Assembly: GCF_900102785.1 (NCBI RefSeq)
Contig: NZ_FNGC01000001.1
Span: 424,822-488,821, forward strand
Length of the DNA stretch: 64,000 bases
Direction: 5' to 3'
From: Arthrobacter sp. ok362
Lineage (GTDB): Bacteria; Actinomycetota; Actinomycetes; Actinomycetales; Micrococcaceae
Shown here: in pieces, positions 33,039-42,367 of the stretch
Layout: the number at the start of each line of letters is the position of its first letter
How positions within the stretch are numbered: the first letter of the stretch is position 1
Program-made: the position numbers and the translations under genes
Notes under the pieces: model-generated
The model's input: only the letters and a program-made list of their open reading frames with translations
Databases searched by the model: none
What the model was told of the DNA's origin: nothing

Positions 33039-36005
33039 ATGGCGACTCGTACTTCTTCCGCGCCTAGAGGAAACTCAAGCGGCAAATCAGGCAGTTCTCC
33101 CGGCCGGGGGTCCAGTCCCGCCGCATCCAAATCCGCCCGGCCGCGGGGCACCGCAGGTAGAACCGCAGCCACCGCGCGGACCCGGCAGTTGGCCGTAGTT
33201 GAGCCGCACCAGCCCTGGGCCGTGCGGGTGCTGGCCGGTGCATGGCTGGGCGTTGCCCACGTGATCGGCGCCGGCATCAGGCGGGTCGGCCACGACGTCA
33301 GCGACCTCGCTCCGGAGGACCGCCGCGACGGTGCCGCCCTGTTCAACCTGGCTCTGGGAGTCTTCGTTGCCACCTTCGCGTGGTGGGGGTTCCGGGGCTG
33401 GTTCCCCGACCTCATCTTTGCGATCGTCAATGGCACTTTCGGCTGGATGTCCCTGCTGCTGCCGCTCATGCTGTTCGTGTGCGCGTTCCGCCTGTTCCGC
33501 CAACCCGACGACGGCCGCGGCAACAACCGGATCGGCATCGGCTTCCTCATCATGACGTTCGCCGGAACCGGGCTGGCCCACATCATCGGCGGCCAGCCGA
33601 CGGTCGCCGACGGCTTCGACGGCCTGCGCAGGGCTGGCGGCATGCTCGGGTACCTCGCCGCGGCCCCGCTGGCTGCCCTGCACACCGCCGTCCCCGTGGC
33701 GGTGTATGGCCTGCTGGCCTTCACCTCGCTGCTGATCGTCACCGCGACGCCCTTCGGCGCTATTCCCGGCCGCCTGCGGGACGCGTACGAGCACCTGATG
33801 GGCATCGACCTGCAGGATGACGACGCCGGGGACCGCCACGACCGGAGCTACCTGTACGAGAACGACGCCGCGGCCCCGCCCAAGAAGAAGCGCAAGCGCC
33901 TCTTCGGCAAGGACCACGACGACGAGTCCGGCCTGGAAGAAGGCTACGTCGGCGACGAAGCCTTCGAGCGCGCGCTCATCGCAGATGAGGAAGCAGCCGA
34001 CGAGGCGCGTGCCGCCAAGGGTGCGAAGGGCACCAAGGCGCGCTCTGGCGTCGCGCCCGATGTCGCGCCCGGCGTACGCCGTCCCACCCAGGCCGAGATC
34101 GCCGTCGAAAAGATCAAGGCCGCCCAGGGCCTGGGCACGGCCGGATCCGCCGGTGCCGCGGGGTCCGCTGCCGAGAACGCCACCGAGGCCATCCCGCTGG
34201 TGACTCCGGGGATGGTGGCCGCAGGATCGCTCGATCCCGCCGCCGCCGCGGCCGCCGCCAAGGTCCCGTCCAACCCGGTGGCGCCGGCACCGCTGCCCAC
34301 CCCGATTCCGCAGCGCACGGAGCAGCTCTCCCTGGCCGGCGACGTCACCTACACTCTGCCGGCGTCGGACGTGTTGACGCCCGGTTCCATCCCCAAGGAA
34401 CGCACCGAGGCCAACGACGCGATTGTCGCCTCGCTCACCGAGACGCTCAACCAGTTCAACGTGGACGCCCAGGTCACCGGCTTCAGCCGTGGCCCCACCG
34501 TGACCCGCTACGAAATCGAACTGTCCCCGGGCACTAAGGTGGAGAGGGTCACCGCCCTGTCCAAGAACATCTCCTATGCGGTCGCCAGCTCGGATGTACG
34601 CATCCTGAGTCCCATCCCGGGCAAGTCCGCCATCGGCATCGAAATCCCGAACACGGACCGCGAAACCGTGTCCCTGGGCGACGTGCTCCGCAGCCAGAAC
34701 GCCCGCCGCACCGACCACCCCATGGTCATGGGGGTCGGCAAGGACGTCGAGGGCGGCTACGTCGTGGCCAACCTGGCCAAGATGCCCCACTTGCTCGTGG
34801 CCGGTGCCACCGGAGCCGGTAAGTCCTCGTTCGTGAACTCGATGATCACCTCGATCCTGATGCGGGCCACTCCGGACGAGGTCCGCATGGTCATGGTGGA
34901 CCCCAAGCGTGTGGAACTCACGGCCTATGAAGGGGTCCCGCACCTCATCACGCCGATCATCACCAACCCGAAAAAGGCGGCCGAGGCCCTGCAGTGGGTG
35001 GTCCGGGAAATGGACGCCCGCTATGACGACCTCGCCAATTACGGCTTCAAGCACATCGACGACTTCAACAAGGCCGTCCGGGCCGGCAAGGTCCACCCAC
35101 CGGTCGATTCCAAGCGTGTCATCAAGCCGTACCCGTACCTGCTGGTGATCGTGGACGAACTCGCTGACCTCATGATGGTGGCCCCGCGCGACGTCGAAGA
35201 CTCGATTGTCCGCATCACCCAGCTGGCCCGCGCGGCCGGCATCCACCTGGTCCTGGCCACCCAGCGCCCGTCGGTGGACGTCGTGACCGGCCTGATCAAG
35301 GCCAACGTGCCCTCCCGCATGGCCTTCGCCACTTCCTCCGTCACCGACTCCCGGGTGGTCCTGGACCAGCCGGGCGCCGAAAAACTCATCGGCCAGGGCG
35401 ATGCCCTGTTCCTGCCGATGGGAGCCTCCAAGGCGATGCGTGTCCAGGGCGCCTGGGTCACCGAATCCGAGATCCACAAGGTGGTCGAGCACGTCAAGGG
35501 CCAGCTCCAGGCCGTCTACCGCGACGACGTCGCGCCGGAGGCGCAGAAGAAGCAGATCGACGACGACATCGGAGACGACCTCGAGGTCCTGCTCCAGGCC
35601 ACCGAGCTCGTGGTCACCACCCAGTTCGGTTCCACATCGATGCTGCAGCGCAAGCTCCGGGTCGGCTTCGCGAAGGCCGGCCGCCTCATGGACCTGCTCG
35701 AGTCCAGGGGAGTGGTGGGACCCTCCGAAGGTTCCAAGGCCCGCGACGTGCTGGTCAAGCCGGACGACCTCGCCGCCGTGCTGGCCGCGATGAAGGGGCA
35801 GGACGGCCCGGTGGCCGCTGACTCGCAGACCGCGGCCCTGAGCGATAACGCCAACGCGAACATCGCCCAGGGCGGTTACGCGGAGGACCTTGTGGCGGCC
35901 GACCTGGAGAACCGCACCCAGGCGATCGAATACCACGACGGCGCCGACGGCGGCTCCAATGACGAGGACGGCTCCGAGGACGCCTGGTCGCTCACCGGAC
36001 GGTAG
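33039..36005 (+). CDS. ftsK: DNA translocase FtsK
   Basis: Septal DNA pump that clears the chromosome terminus and activates dimer resolution. 988 residues: a basic Ser/Gly N-terminus, four transmembrane helices (about 105-235), a long charged linker with KKKRKRLFGKDHDDE, then the RecA-like motor with Walker A VAGATGAGKSSFVNS, MVDPKRVELTAYEG, Walker B LLVIVDELADLMMVAP and the downstream TQRPSVDVVTG, and a C-terminal gamma winged helix (TSMLQRKLRVGFAKAGRLMD). The acidic tail ends EDAWSLTGR. ATG 33039 is favoured over GTG 33030. pgsA follows after 25 bp. Confidence 0.96.
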   Translation: MATRTSSAPRGNSSGKSGSSPGRGSSPAASKSARPRGTAGRTAATARTRQLAVVEPHQPWAVRVLAGAWLGVAHVIGAGIRRVGHDVSDLAPEDRRDGAALFNLALGVFVATFAWWGFRGWFPDLIFAIVNGTFGWMSLLLPLMLFVCAFRLFRQPDDGRGNNRIGIGFLIMTFAGTGLAHIIGGQPTVADGFDGLRRAGGMLGYLAAAPLAALHTAVPVAVYGLLAFTSLLIVTATPFGAIPGRLRDAYEHLMGIDLQDDDAGDRHDRSYLYENDAAAPPKKKRKRLFGKDHDDESGLEEGYVGDEAFERALIADEEAADEARAAKGAKGTKARSGVAPDVAPGVRRPTQAEIAVEKIKAAQGLGTAGSAGAAGSAAENATEAIPLVTPGMVAAGSLDPAAAAAAAKVPSNPVAPAPLPTPIPQRTEQLSLAGDVTYTLPASDVLTPGSIPKERTEANDAIVASLTETLNQFNVDAQVTGFSRGPTVTRYEIELSPGTKVERVTALSKNISYAVASSDVRILSPIPGKSAIGIEIPNTDRETVSLGDVLRSQNARRTDHPMVMGVGKDVEGGYVVANLAKMPHLLVAGATGAGKSSFVNSMITSILMRATPDEVRMVMVDPKRVELTAYEGVPHLITPIITNPKKAAEALQWVVREMDARYDDLANYGFKHIDDFNKAVRAGKVHPPVDSKRVIKPYPYLLVIVDELADLMMVAPRDVEDSIVRITQLARAAGIHLVLATQRPSVDVVTGLIKANVPSRMAFATSSVTDSRVVLDQPGAEKLIGQGDALFLPMGASKAMRVQGAWVTESEIHKVVEHVKGQLQAVYRDDVAPEAQKKQIDDDIGDDLEVLLQATELVVTTQFGSTSMLQRKLRVGFAKAGRLMDLLESRGVVGPSEGSKARDVLVKPDDLAAVLAAMKGQDGPVAADSQTAALSDNANANIAQGGYAEDLVAADLENRTQAIEYHDGADGGSNDEDGSEDAWSLTGR

Positions 36006-36018
36006 CGTGCGAAGACGG

Positions 36019-36024
36019 TAGCCT
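36019..36024 (+). promoter_or_regulatory. Candidate -10 element of pgsA
   Basis: TAGCCT ends 6 nt before GTG 36031, so pgsA-cinA may have its own promoter in addition to read-through from ftsK. Confidence 0.4.
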
Positions 36025-36030
36025 AGGAAG

Positions 36031-36669
36031 GTGAATAGCGCCGAAGCCAACGCCGGATCCGCCTCGCGGATCTGGAACCTGCCGAATATCCTGACGATGC
36101 TGCGGATAGTGCTGGTGCCGTTCTTCATCTGGTTCCTTATCCTCGACGCCCCGGGACTGCAGGCCCAGAACGGCATCTGGCGCTGGGCGGCCGCGTTCGT
36201 TTTCGCGGTGGCCATCTACACTGACAAGCTCGACGGCGACATCGCCCGGTCCCGCGGCCTCGTCACCGACTTTGGCAAGATTGCGGACCCGATCGCCGAC
36301 AAGCTCCTGATCGGCTCCGCGCTGGTCATGCTCTCGCTGCTCCAGGAACTGCCCTGGTGGGTCACCATCCTGATCCTGGTCCGGGAGTGGGGCATCACCG
36401 CGCTGCGGTTCTTCGTTATCCGCTACGGCGTCATTCCGGCCTCGCGGGGCGGCAAGCTCAAGACGGTCGTGCAGACGTTGGCCATCTTCCTCTACATTCT
36501 TCCGCTGGCATCCATTGCCCCGTGGCTGGGCGTTGTGGCGTTCGTCGTGATGATGGCTGCGCTGGCCATCACGCTGTGGACCGGCGGCGAATACGTCATT
36601 GAGGCCCTCAAGCTGCGGGCCGCCGGCATCAGGGCCGAGAAAGCACGGGTAAGGGAGAACAAGCCATGA
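36031..36669 (+). CDS. pgsA: CDP-diacylglycerol-glycerol-3-phosphate 3-phosphatidyltransferase
   Basis: Makes phosphatidylglycerol phosphate in the membrane. 212 residues, with the CDP-alcohol phosphotransferase motif DG-x2-AR-x8-G-x3-D-x3-D visible as DGDIARSRGLVTDFGKIADP followed by IAD. Four to five hydrophobic helices flank it, and NLPNILTMLRIVLVPFF is the typical family opening. GTG 36031 starts the gene and ATGA joins it to cinA. In actinobacteria several CDP-alcohol transferases exist; the PgsA call rests on the motif plus the ftsK-pgsA-cinA-clgR order. Confidence 0.93.
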   Translation: MNSAEANAGSASRIWNLPNILTMLRIVLVPFFIWFLILDAPGLQAQNGIWRWAAAFVFAVAIYTDKLDGDIARSRGLVTDFGKIADPIADKLLIGSALVMLSLLQELPWWVTILILVREWGITALRFFVIRYGVIPASRGGKLKTVVQTLAIFLYILPLASIAPWLGVVAFVVMMAALAITLWTGGEYVIEALKLRAAGIRAEKARVRENKP

Positions 36670-37208
36670 ACCATGCGGAGCCCAACCTTCACCCCAGTCC
36701 TCATCCCAAGCTGCACCCCAACCTGCACCGCCTGGCGGAGCAGGCCGTCACCGGCGCCCTCGGCCGCGGGATGACAGCCGCCACCGCCGAATCCCTCACG
36801 GCCGGGATGGTCACCGCCATGCTGGCCGACACGCCCGGTGCCTCCGGGATGCTGCAGGGCGGTGTGGTTTCCTACGCCAACAAGGTCAAGGCCGACGTCC
36901 TGGGCGTCCCCGGCGAACTGCTCGACGCCGCCGGCTCCGTGGACGGCCAAGTCGCCGCGGCCATGGCCGACGGCGCCCGCCGCATCTGCGGCGCCGATAT
37001 CGGCGTGTCCACCACCGGCGTGGCCGGCCCCGAACCGCACGACGGCAAAGCGGTGGGCACGGTCTTTATCGGCATCGCCACGGCGGAAGGATCGGCGTCG
37101 TACCCCTATTCCTTTGAAGGGAGCCGCGCCGAGATCCGCGCACTCGCGTGCGGCGCCGCCCTGGAACGTCTGCTGGAAGCCCTATCTTCCGAAAGCTACC
37201 GGGCGTAA
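36666..37208 (+). CDS. CinA-family (C-terminal domain) nicotinamide-nucleotide amidohydrolase
   Basis: 180 residues corresponding to the CinA C-terminal domain (PncC type) alone: TAATAESLTAGMVTAML, GGVVSYANKVKADVLGV, ADIGVSTTGVAGPEPHDGK, GTVFIGIAT. PncC recycles nicotinamide mononucleotide to nicotinate mononucleotide. The N-terminal MoCF domain of full CinA is absent, as in many actinobacteria. It begins with a His/Pro-rich segment and overlaps pgsA by 4 bp. Confidence 0.93.
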   Translation: MNHAEPNLHPSPHPKLHPNLHRLAEQAVTGALGRGMTAATAESLTAGMVTAMLADTPGASGMLQGGVVSYANKVKADVLGVPGELLDAAGSVDGQVAAAMADGARRICGADIGVSTTGVAGPEPHDGKAVGTVFIGIATAEGSASYPYSFEGSRAEIRALACGAALERLLEALSSESYRA

Positions 37209-37281
37209 AGTTGCCGGGAACAAAAGTTGATTCCGAATAGTTGTTACATTGTGTCGCTTCCAAATAAGGGAGGCGCCTAGG

Positions 37282-37800
37282 ATGAAGTCATCAGCAGCGT
37301 CCGCCCCCACCGGCGGACTCGACAGTACGAGGAGCAAGGCGATACAGATGGTAAAGCAGCCCGTATCCGTAAACGGCGTTGTCCGCTGGAAGGATGTGGG
37401 CCTCGCCGATCAGGCCAAGAGCGAACAGAAGGAGCGCAAGATGGTTGTACTTCGTCACGAAATCGGTGATGTTCTGCGCGATGTCCGCCAGCGCCAAGGC
37501 CGTACGCTCCGCGAAGTCTCGCACAGTGCCCGTGTTTCCCTGGGCTACCTGAGCGAAGTGGAACGCGGCCAGAAGGAAGCCTCCTCGGAGTTGCTGTCCT
37601 CGATCTGCTCGGCCCTCGATGTTCCCCTCTCGAGCATGCTCCGCGAAGTCAGCGACCGCGTTGCGGTCGCCGAGGGCGTCGCGGTTCCGGACACCGTCCC
37701 CCAGGAGTTCGCGCAGCGCTACGGCCGCGACCTCGACCGAGAGCTCAACTCCGACCTCAACGACGAGCTGGCGAAGGGCCTCCTTTCCGGAGCTCGCTAG
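37282..37800 (+). CDS. clgR: ClgR-like HTH transcriptional regulator
   Basis: 172 residues. An N-terminal extension of about 53 residues precedes an Xre/Cro-type [43 protein letters not shown] and [17 protein letters not shown]. ClgR of Corynebacterium, Mycobacterium and Streptomyces controls clpP/clpC and other proteolysis genes and lies in the same ftsK-pgsA-cinA neighbourhood. The ATG at 37282 has a good ribosome site (GGGAGG). It could also be translated from an internal ATG nearer the HTH. The strong terminator after it ends the block. Confidence 0.88.
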   Translation: MKSSAASAPTGGLDSTRSKAIQMVKQPVSVNGVVRWKDVGLADQAKSEQKERKMVVLRHEIGDVLRDVRQRQGRTLREVSHSARVSLGYLSEVERGQKEASSELLSSICSALDVPLSSMLREVSDRVAVAEGVAVPDTVPQEFAQRYGRDLDRELNSDLNDELAKGLLSGAR

Positions 37801-37824
37801 ACGCCAACTCACCTAAGACGCAAG

Positions 37825-37856
37825 AAAGGACCTCCGGCTCACGCCGGGGGTCCTTT
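37825..37856. terminator. Terminator between clgR and marR
   Basis: AAAGGACC/GGTCCTTT outer stem (37825-37832 with 37849-37856) enclosing CCGGC/GCCGG. It can serve both convergent genes. Confidence 0.8.
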
Positions 37857-37895
37857 GACGTGTTCCGCGGATGACTTGCGCACCCCGCCGGGGAG

Positions 37896-38405
37896 TCAGG
37901 CGGGCTCGTCCCGGGGGAACCCGTCGCGTTCGTAGGTGGCATTGAGCTTCGCCATGTACATGGCAAGGGCCTGCAGGTCCTCGGCCGGCCACTCGGCCAG
38001 GCGTTCCCGAAACACCTCACGCCGGGCGTCCTGGACCTGGTGCATCCTCGCCTCGCCTTCGGGCGTCAGCTGGATGGACTGCGCCCGGCCGTCCAGGGGG
38101 TCCGCCTCCTTCGACACTAGGCCGAGGCCCTCGAGGAAGGCGATCTGCCGGCTCACCGAAGGCTTGCCGACGCCGATGCTGGATGCGAGGTCGGTCAGCC
38201 TGATGGGGCCCTGCTGGCGGATCACGCTGAGCAGCCCGTAGGCGGCGGGTTCCATGTCCGGGTGGACCTGGCGCGAGAGCTGATGGGATATCGACCGGCC
38301 CCGGCGCCAGAGCAGGCTCAGCTGGTTCTCGACGGCGTCCAGGGCGGCGTCTGTGCCGGCGTTTCCGGGAGAGGAATCTCCCGCGGACTCAGTTGGGTTG
38401 CTCAT
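37896..38405 (-). CDS. MarR-family transcriptional regulator
   Basis: 169 residues with the MarR winged helix: MEPAAYGLLSVIRQQGPIRL, TDLASSIGVGKPSVSRQIAF, LEGLGLVSKEADPLDGRAQS and IQLTPEGEARM. The D-x-R-(G/A) wing motif is clear. A TAGAAT hexamer ends 7 nt before ATG 38405, so that start is preferred over the ATG at 38414. It is convergent with clgR and divergent from DUF3046, which offers no obvious effector transporter or target gene. Confidence 0.92.
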   Translation of the reverse strand: MSNPTESAGDSSPGNAGTDAALDAVENQLSLLWRRGRSISHQLSRQVHPDMEPAAYGLLSVIRQQGPIRLTDLASSIGVGKPSVSRQIAFLEGLGLVSKEADPLDGRAQSIQLTPEGEARMHQVQDARREVFRERLAEWPAEDLQALAMYMAKLNATYERDGFPRDEPA

Positions 38406-38412
38406 GGCAACC

Positions 38413-38418
38413 ATTCTA
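38413..38418 (-). promoter_or_regulatory. Candidate -10 element of the marR-type gene
   Basis: TAGAAT on the minus strand ends 7 nt before ATG 38405 and contains part of the upstream ATG. Confidence 0.35.
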
Positions 38419-38446
38419 GAGTCCCGAGCCGTGAGAGACTTTACTC

Positions 38447-38683
38447 GTGCGAATCAGTGACTTTTGGCGGCTTATGGACGACGAGTTCGGGGCGGGGTAC
38501 TCCCGCGTCCTGAGCAGCTCGCTGGTCCTGGCCGGGGTCGGGGGACGCACGGCGGACCAGGCCCTCGGCGCAGGCGTTCCTCCCCGCCAGGTGTGGCTTG
38601 CCCTGTGCGACGTCCAGGACGTACCGCCGGAGCGCCGCCTGGGCCGGGACGTCAAACCCCGCGACACCACCGGACCCCGCTAA
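38447..38683 (+). CDS. DUF3046 protein
   Basis: 78 residues, opening MRISDFWRLMDDEFGAGYSR and continuing LVLAGVGGRTADQALGAGV, PPRQVWLALCDVQDVPPERRLG. This is the DUF3046 pattern, an actinobacterial family nearly always found just upstream of recA. The GTG start is fixed by the family N-terminus. Function is unknown. The stop codon is the first base set of a 28-bp direct repeat that fills the gap towards recA. Confidence 0.92.
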   Translation: MRISDFWRLMDDEFGAGYSRVLSSSLVLAGVGGRTADQALGAGVPPRQVWLALCDVQDVPPERRLGRDVKPRDTTGPR

Positions 38684-38760
38684 CGCCTGACACGCCGCCG
38701 GCATGGGCTGACGCCTGACACGCCGTCCGCGTGGGCTGACGCCTGACACGCCGTTCGCTT
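38681..38760. repeat. 28-bp direct repeat, about 3 copies, before recA
   Basis: Copies begin at 38681, 38709 and 38737 with T(A/G)ACGCCTGACACGCCG. The first includes the DUF3046 stop codon. The third leads straight into the LexA box. Confidence 0.9.
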
Positions 38761-38762
38761 GT

Positions 38763-38778
38763 TCGAATACCTGTTCGG
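38763..38778. promoter_or_regulatory. recA: LexA (SOS) box of recA
   Basis: TCGAATACCTGTTCGG, two changes from TCGAAC-N4-GTTCGA, 175 bp upstream of the recA start. LexA control of recA is the rule in this phylum. Confidence 0.75.
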
Positions 38779-38802
38779 ATAGCGATATGCTTTTTTGAGA
38801 GC

Positions 38803-38850
38803 GTTTTCCACATACAGCGTTATACACATACAGCGTTCTCCACATAAGTG
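38803..38850. repeat. Three 16-bp repeats resembling DnaA boxes before recA
   Basis: Units at 38803 (GTTTTCCACATACAGC), 38819 (GTTATACACATACAGC) and 38835 (diverged). The first two contain TTTTCCACA and TTATACACA, both fitting the DnaA-box consensus TTWTNCACA. The same unit recurs before hflX. Confidence 0.8.
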
Positions 38851-38953
38851 GCGTCCTCGACAACTTTGTCGGAGGGTGCAAGTAGCGTCAGTGATGACAG
38901 ACGAAGGGCCTACAGGGCCACTCCACAGCGAGAAAGTATTAGAGGTGTGAATC

Positions 38954-40006
38954 ATGGCCGCAGCCCCGGATCGCCAGAAGGCGCTCGACGCAGCGCTTGC
39001 CCAGATTGACAAGCAGTTCGGCAAAGGCTCGGTCATGCGCCTCGGCGATGAAGTCCGTGCGCCCATCGAAGTCATCCCGACCGGCTCCATCGCATTGGAC
39101 GTCGCCCTGGGAATTGGCGGACTGCCCATCGGCCGCGTCGTGGAAATCTACGGCCCGGAATCGTCCGGTAAAACCACGGTCGCGCTGCACGCGGTTGCCA
39201 ACGCCCAGCGCCAGGGCGGCATCGCTGCCTTCATCGACGCCGAACACGCCCTCGATCCGGAATACGCCGCGAAGCTGGGCGTCGACACCGACGCCCTTCT
39301 GGTCTCCCAGCCGGACACCGGCGAGCAGGCACTGGAAATCATGGACATGCTCATCGGTTCCGGTTCCCTTGACGTCATTGTCATTGACTCGGTGGCCGCC
39401 CTCGTTCCCCGCGCGGAAATCGAAGGCGACATGGGCGACAGCCACGTGGGCCTGCAGGCCCGCCTGATGAGCCAGGCCCTCCGTAAGATCACCGGCCGCC
39501 TTAGCCAGACGAAAACCACGGCCATCTTCATCAACCAGCTGCGCGAAAAGATCGGTGTCTTCTTCGGCTCCCCGGAAACCACCACCGGTGGTAAGGCGCT
39601 GAAGTTCTACGCCTCCATCCGCATCGACGTCCGCCGGATCCAGACCCTAAAAGAGGGCGCGGATTCCGTCGGCAACCGCACCAAGGCGAAAATCGTCAAG
39701 AACAAGATGGCCCCGCCCTTCAAGATCGCTGAGTTCGACATCATTTACGGCCAGGGCATTTCCCGTGAGGGCGGCATTATCGACATGGGCGTCGAGCACG
39801 GCCTGATCAAGAAGTCGGGCTCCTGGTTCACCTACGATGGCGACCAGCTGGGCCAGGGCATGGAGAACTCCCGCCGCTTCCTGCGCGACAACCCGGAGCT
39901 GGCGGCCGAACTCGAGCGCCTGATCAAAGAAAAGCTCGGCGTGGGCGTGAAGGCCCCGGCCGAGACCGAGGAGTCACCGAAGCTGAAGGCCGTTGACGGC
40001 TTCTAA
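38954..40006 (+). CDS. recA: Recombinase RecA
   Basis: Strand-exchange protein and co-protease for LexA cleavage. 350 residues, with Walker [15 protein letters not shown], Walker [18 protein letters not shown]1/L2 region [17 protein letters not shown] and [23 protein letters not shown] 38954 ([17 protein letters not shown]) is the standard start. The 5' region of about 190 nt includes the LexA box and the 16-bp repeats. recX overlaps its end. Length and C-terminus are ordinary for actinobacteria. Confidence 0.98.
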   Translation: MAAAPDRQKALDAALAQIDKQFGKGSVMRLGDEVRAPIEVIPTGSIALDVALGIGGLPIGRVVEIYGPESSGKTTVALHAVANAQRQGGIAAFIDAEHALDPEYAAKLGVDTDALLVSQPDTGEQALEIMDMLIGSGSLDVIVIDSVAALVPRAEIEGDMGDSHVGLQARLMSQALRKITGRLSQTKTTAIFINQLREKIGVFFGSPETTTGGKALKFYASIRIDVRRIQTLKEGADSVGNRTKAKIVKNKMAPPFKIAEFDIIYGQGISREGGIIDMGVEHGLIKKSGSWFTYDGDQLGQGMENSRRFLRDNPELAAELERLIKEKLGVGVKAPAETEESPKLKAVDGF

Positions 40007-40649
40007 CGCTGGAGCGAGCCGCGGGTCAGGGTTCCGTCAGAGGAACCCTGACCCGGACGGCGCTGCCGACCCGCGTGCCGGTGCCCGCGGGCACAGTTCC
40101 CGCGGCTCCCGAGGCTCAAAGGCACCGTCTCCGGAACTGGATCCGGACGCGGACCCCGCAGCGGTCGCTCGTGCCATCGTGCTGCGGCAGCTGACGAATT
40201 CGCCCAAGAGCCGGCTGCAGCTCGCGCGCAAGCTGGCCGAGCGCAACGTTCCCGAGGACGTCGCCGAGGCCGTGCTGGACCGCTTCGAGGAAGTGCGGCT
40301 GGTTGACGACGCCGAGTTTGCCGACATGTGGGTCCGCAGCAGGTCCCAAACGCGCAAACTCGCCAAGGGGGCCTTGCGGCGCGAACTCGCGGACAAGGGC
40401 ATCGACCCGGAAACCGCCGCCGATGCGCTGGAACAGCTCAGCGACGCCGACGAACAATCGGCGGCCCGTGAGCTCGTGGAGCGCAAGCTGCGGGGATTCA
40501 CCGGCGGTGACGACCGTGCGGAGCGCGACAAGGTCACGCGCCGCCTCGCGTCAATGCTGGCCCGCAAGGGATACCAGCCCTCGCTCGCCTTCCGGATTGC
40601 GGGCGAGGTACTCGACGCCGCCACCGGCCGTGCCGGAGCCATGGATTAA
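39993..40649 (+). CDS. recX: RecA regulator RecX
   Basis: Binds RecA filaments and limits their activity. 218 residues: a disordered Gly/Arg/Ser N-terminus of about 55 residues, then the three-helix repeats typical of Rec[41 protein letters not shown] and [18 protein letters not shown]. The chosen start is TTG 39993, overlapping recA by 14 bp, and fits coupled expression. The actual N-terminus may be shorter. Confidence 0.92.
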   Translation: MTASNAGASRGSGFRQRNPDPDGAADPRAGARGHSSRGSRGSKAPSPELDPDADPAAVARAIVLRQLTNSPKSRLQLARKLAERNVPEDVAEAVLDRFEEVRLVDDAEFADMWVRSRSQTRKLAKGALRRELADKGIDPETAADALEQLSDADEQSAARELVERKLRGFTGGDDRAERDKVTRRLASMLARKGYQPSLAFRIAGEVLDAATGRAGAMD

Positions 40650-40704
40650 GGCCACCGATCCGGGGTCTGCGCAGGCCCGGCCACTTGCCCGTTTCCTTAC
40701 CCGT

Positions 40705-40710
40705 TACCCT
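40705..40710 (+). promoter_or_regulatory. Candidate -10 element of miaB
   Basis: TACCCT ends 6 nt before GTG 40717. Confidence 0.4.
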
Positions 40711-40716
40711 TAACAA

Positions 40717-42363
40717 GTGAGTTTTACCATTCCCTCCCCAGCGGCCAGCACGACTTCTCCAGCAACGCCTCCGGCAGTGGCGCCAGCAACGCATCCGGCA
40801 GCGCCGCCAGCTGCCAGTGCAGGCCCGGCTGCCGCAATGGAAACTTCCGGAGCGGCCCAGCCCCGCACGTACCAGGTGCGCACCTTCGGCTGCCAGATGA
40901 ACGTGCACGATTCCGAGCGGATGGCCGGCATGCTGGAGGCCGCCGGCTACGTTCCGTCCGCCGGTGAGCTGGCCGACGTCGTGGTCTTCAACACCTGCGC
41001 GGTCCGGGAGAATGCCGACAACAAGCTGTACGGCAACCTTGGCATCCTTGCCCCGGTCAAGGCAGCCAACCCGGGAATGCAGATCGCCGTCGGCGGATGT
41101 CTGGCACAGAAGGACCGGGAGACCATCCTCAGGAAGGCGCCGTGGGTGGACGCCGTGTTCGGCACCCACAACGTCGGTGCCCTGCCGGCGCTGTTGGACC
41201 GGGCCCGCCACAACAACGAGGCCCAGCTGGAGATTCTCGAATCCCTGGACGTCTTTCCATCCACTCTCCCCACTAAGCGGGACTCCGTCTATTCAGGCTG
41301 GGTATCGATCTCCGTGGGCTGCAACAACACCTGCACGTTCTGCATCGTTCCAGCCCTGCGGGGCAAGGAAAAGGACCGTCGTCCCGGCGAGATCCTCGCC
41401 GAAATCCAGGCACTCGTGGACGACGGCGCCATCGAAGTAACACTGCTGGGCCAAAACGTGAACTCATACGGCGTCGAATTCGGCGACCGGCAGGCGTTCT
41501 CCAAGCTCCTGCGCGCCTGCGGCGACATCCCGGGCCTGGAGCGCGTCCGGTTCACCAGCCCGCACCCGGCTGCCTTTACCGACGACGTCATAGACGCCAT
41601 GGCCGAGACCCCCAACGTCATGCCGCAGCTGCACATGCCCTTGCAGTCCGGCTCGGACAAGGTCCTCAAGGACATGAAGCGCTCCTACCGCTCCACCAAG
41701 TTCCTCGGCATCCTGGACAAGGTCCGGGAGAAGATCCCGCACGCCGCCATCTCCACGGACATCATCGTCGGGTTCCCCGGCGAGACCGAGGAGGACTTCC
41801 AGGCCACCCTCGACGTCGTGGAGAAGTCCCGGTTCGCCACTGCCTTCACCTTCCAGTACTCCAAACGACCGGGCACGCCTGCCGCGGACCTGCCGGACCA
41901 GCTGCCCAAGGCCGTGGTCCAGGAACGCTTTGAGCGCCTCACCGCCCTGCAGGACCAGATTGCCGCAGAGGAAAACGCCCGGCAGCTCGGCCGCCGCGTC
42001 GAGGTCATGGTGACAGCCCAGTCGGGCCGTAAAGCCCAGGAAACCCACCGACTCTCCGGCCGGTCTCAGGACCAGCGGCTGGTGCACTTCTCCGTGCCCG
42101 CCGGCGCCGAGGTGCCCCGGCCCGGCGACCTGGTGACCGTCACCATCACGGAGGCGGCGGCGTTCCACCTCATCTCCGACCCTGCATCGGCGGATGACTA
42201 CAGCCTGCGCCGGTCCCGTGCCGGTGACGCCTGGGACCGTTCCCAGGCAGATTCCTGCGGCGCTGGCCCGGCGGGCAAAACCAGTCCGGCGGGCAAGACC
42301 GGCGCGACGGGCAGCTCCGGCGTGTCGCTGGGCATGCCCAGCCTCCCGGTCCGCGGCCGTTAG
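40717..42363 (+). CDS. miaB: tRNA-i6A37 methylthiotransferase MiaB
   Basis: Radical-SAM enzyme adding a methylthio group to i6A37 of tRNA. 548 residues: an Ala/Pro/Thr-rich N-terminus (about 45 aa), UPF0004 domain starting [20 protein letters not shown] with its three Cys ([20 protein letters not shown]), radical-SAM motif [18 protein letters not shown], and a C-terminal TRAM domain. The C-terminal tail is Gly/Ala-rich. GTG 40717 is supported by the -10 spacing; ATG 40840 is a shorter alternative. miaA follows 4 bp later; the pair makes successive modifications of the same base. Confidence 0.95.
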   Translation: MSFTIPSPAASTTSPATPPAVAPATHPAAPPAASAGPAAAMETSGAAQPRTYQVRTFGCQMNVHDSERMAGMLEAAGYVPSAGELADVVVFNTCAVRENADNKLYGNLGILAPVKAANPGMQIAVGGCLAQKDRETILRKAPWVDAVFGTHNVGALPALLDRARHNNEAQLEILESLDVFPSTLPTKRDSVYSGWVSISVGCNNTCTFCIVPALRGKEKDRRPGEILAEIQALVDDGAIEVTLLGQNVNSYGVEFGDRQAFSKLLRACGDIPGLERVRFTSPHPAAFTDDVIDAMAETPNVMPQLHMPLQSGSDKVLKDMKRSYRSTKFLGILDKVREKIPHAAISTDIIVGFPGETEEDFQATLDVVEKSRFATAFTFQYSKRPGTPAADLPDQLPKAVVQERFERLTALQDQIAAEENARQLGRRVEVMVTAQSGRKAQETHRLSGRSQDQRLVHFSVPAGAEVPRPGDLVTVTITEAAAFHLISDPASADDYSLRRSRAGDAWDRSQADSCGAGPAGKTSPAGKTGATGSSGVSLGMPSLPVRGR

Positions 42364-42367
42364 CGCC

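Noticed and set aside
33087..36215. 1042-residue open frame antisense to ftsK
   Set aside because: FtsK is unambiguous; the opposite frame is a high-GC shadow with no domain.
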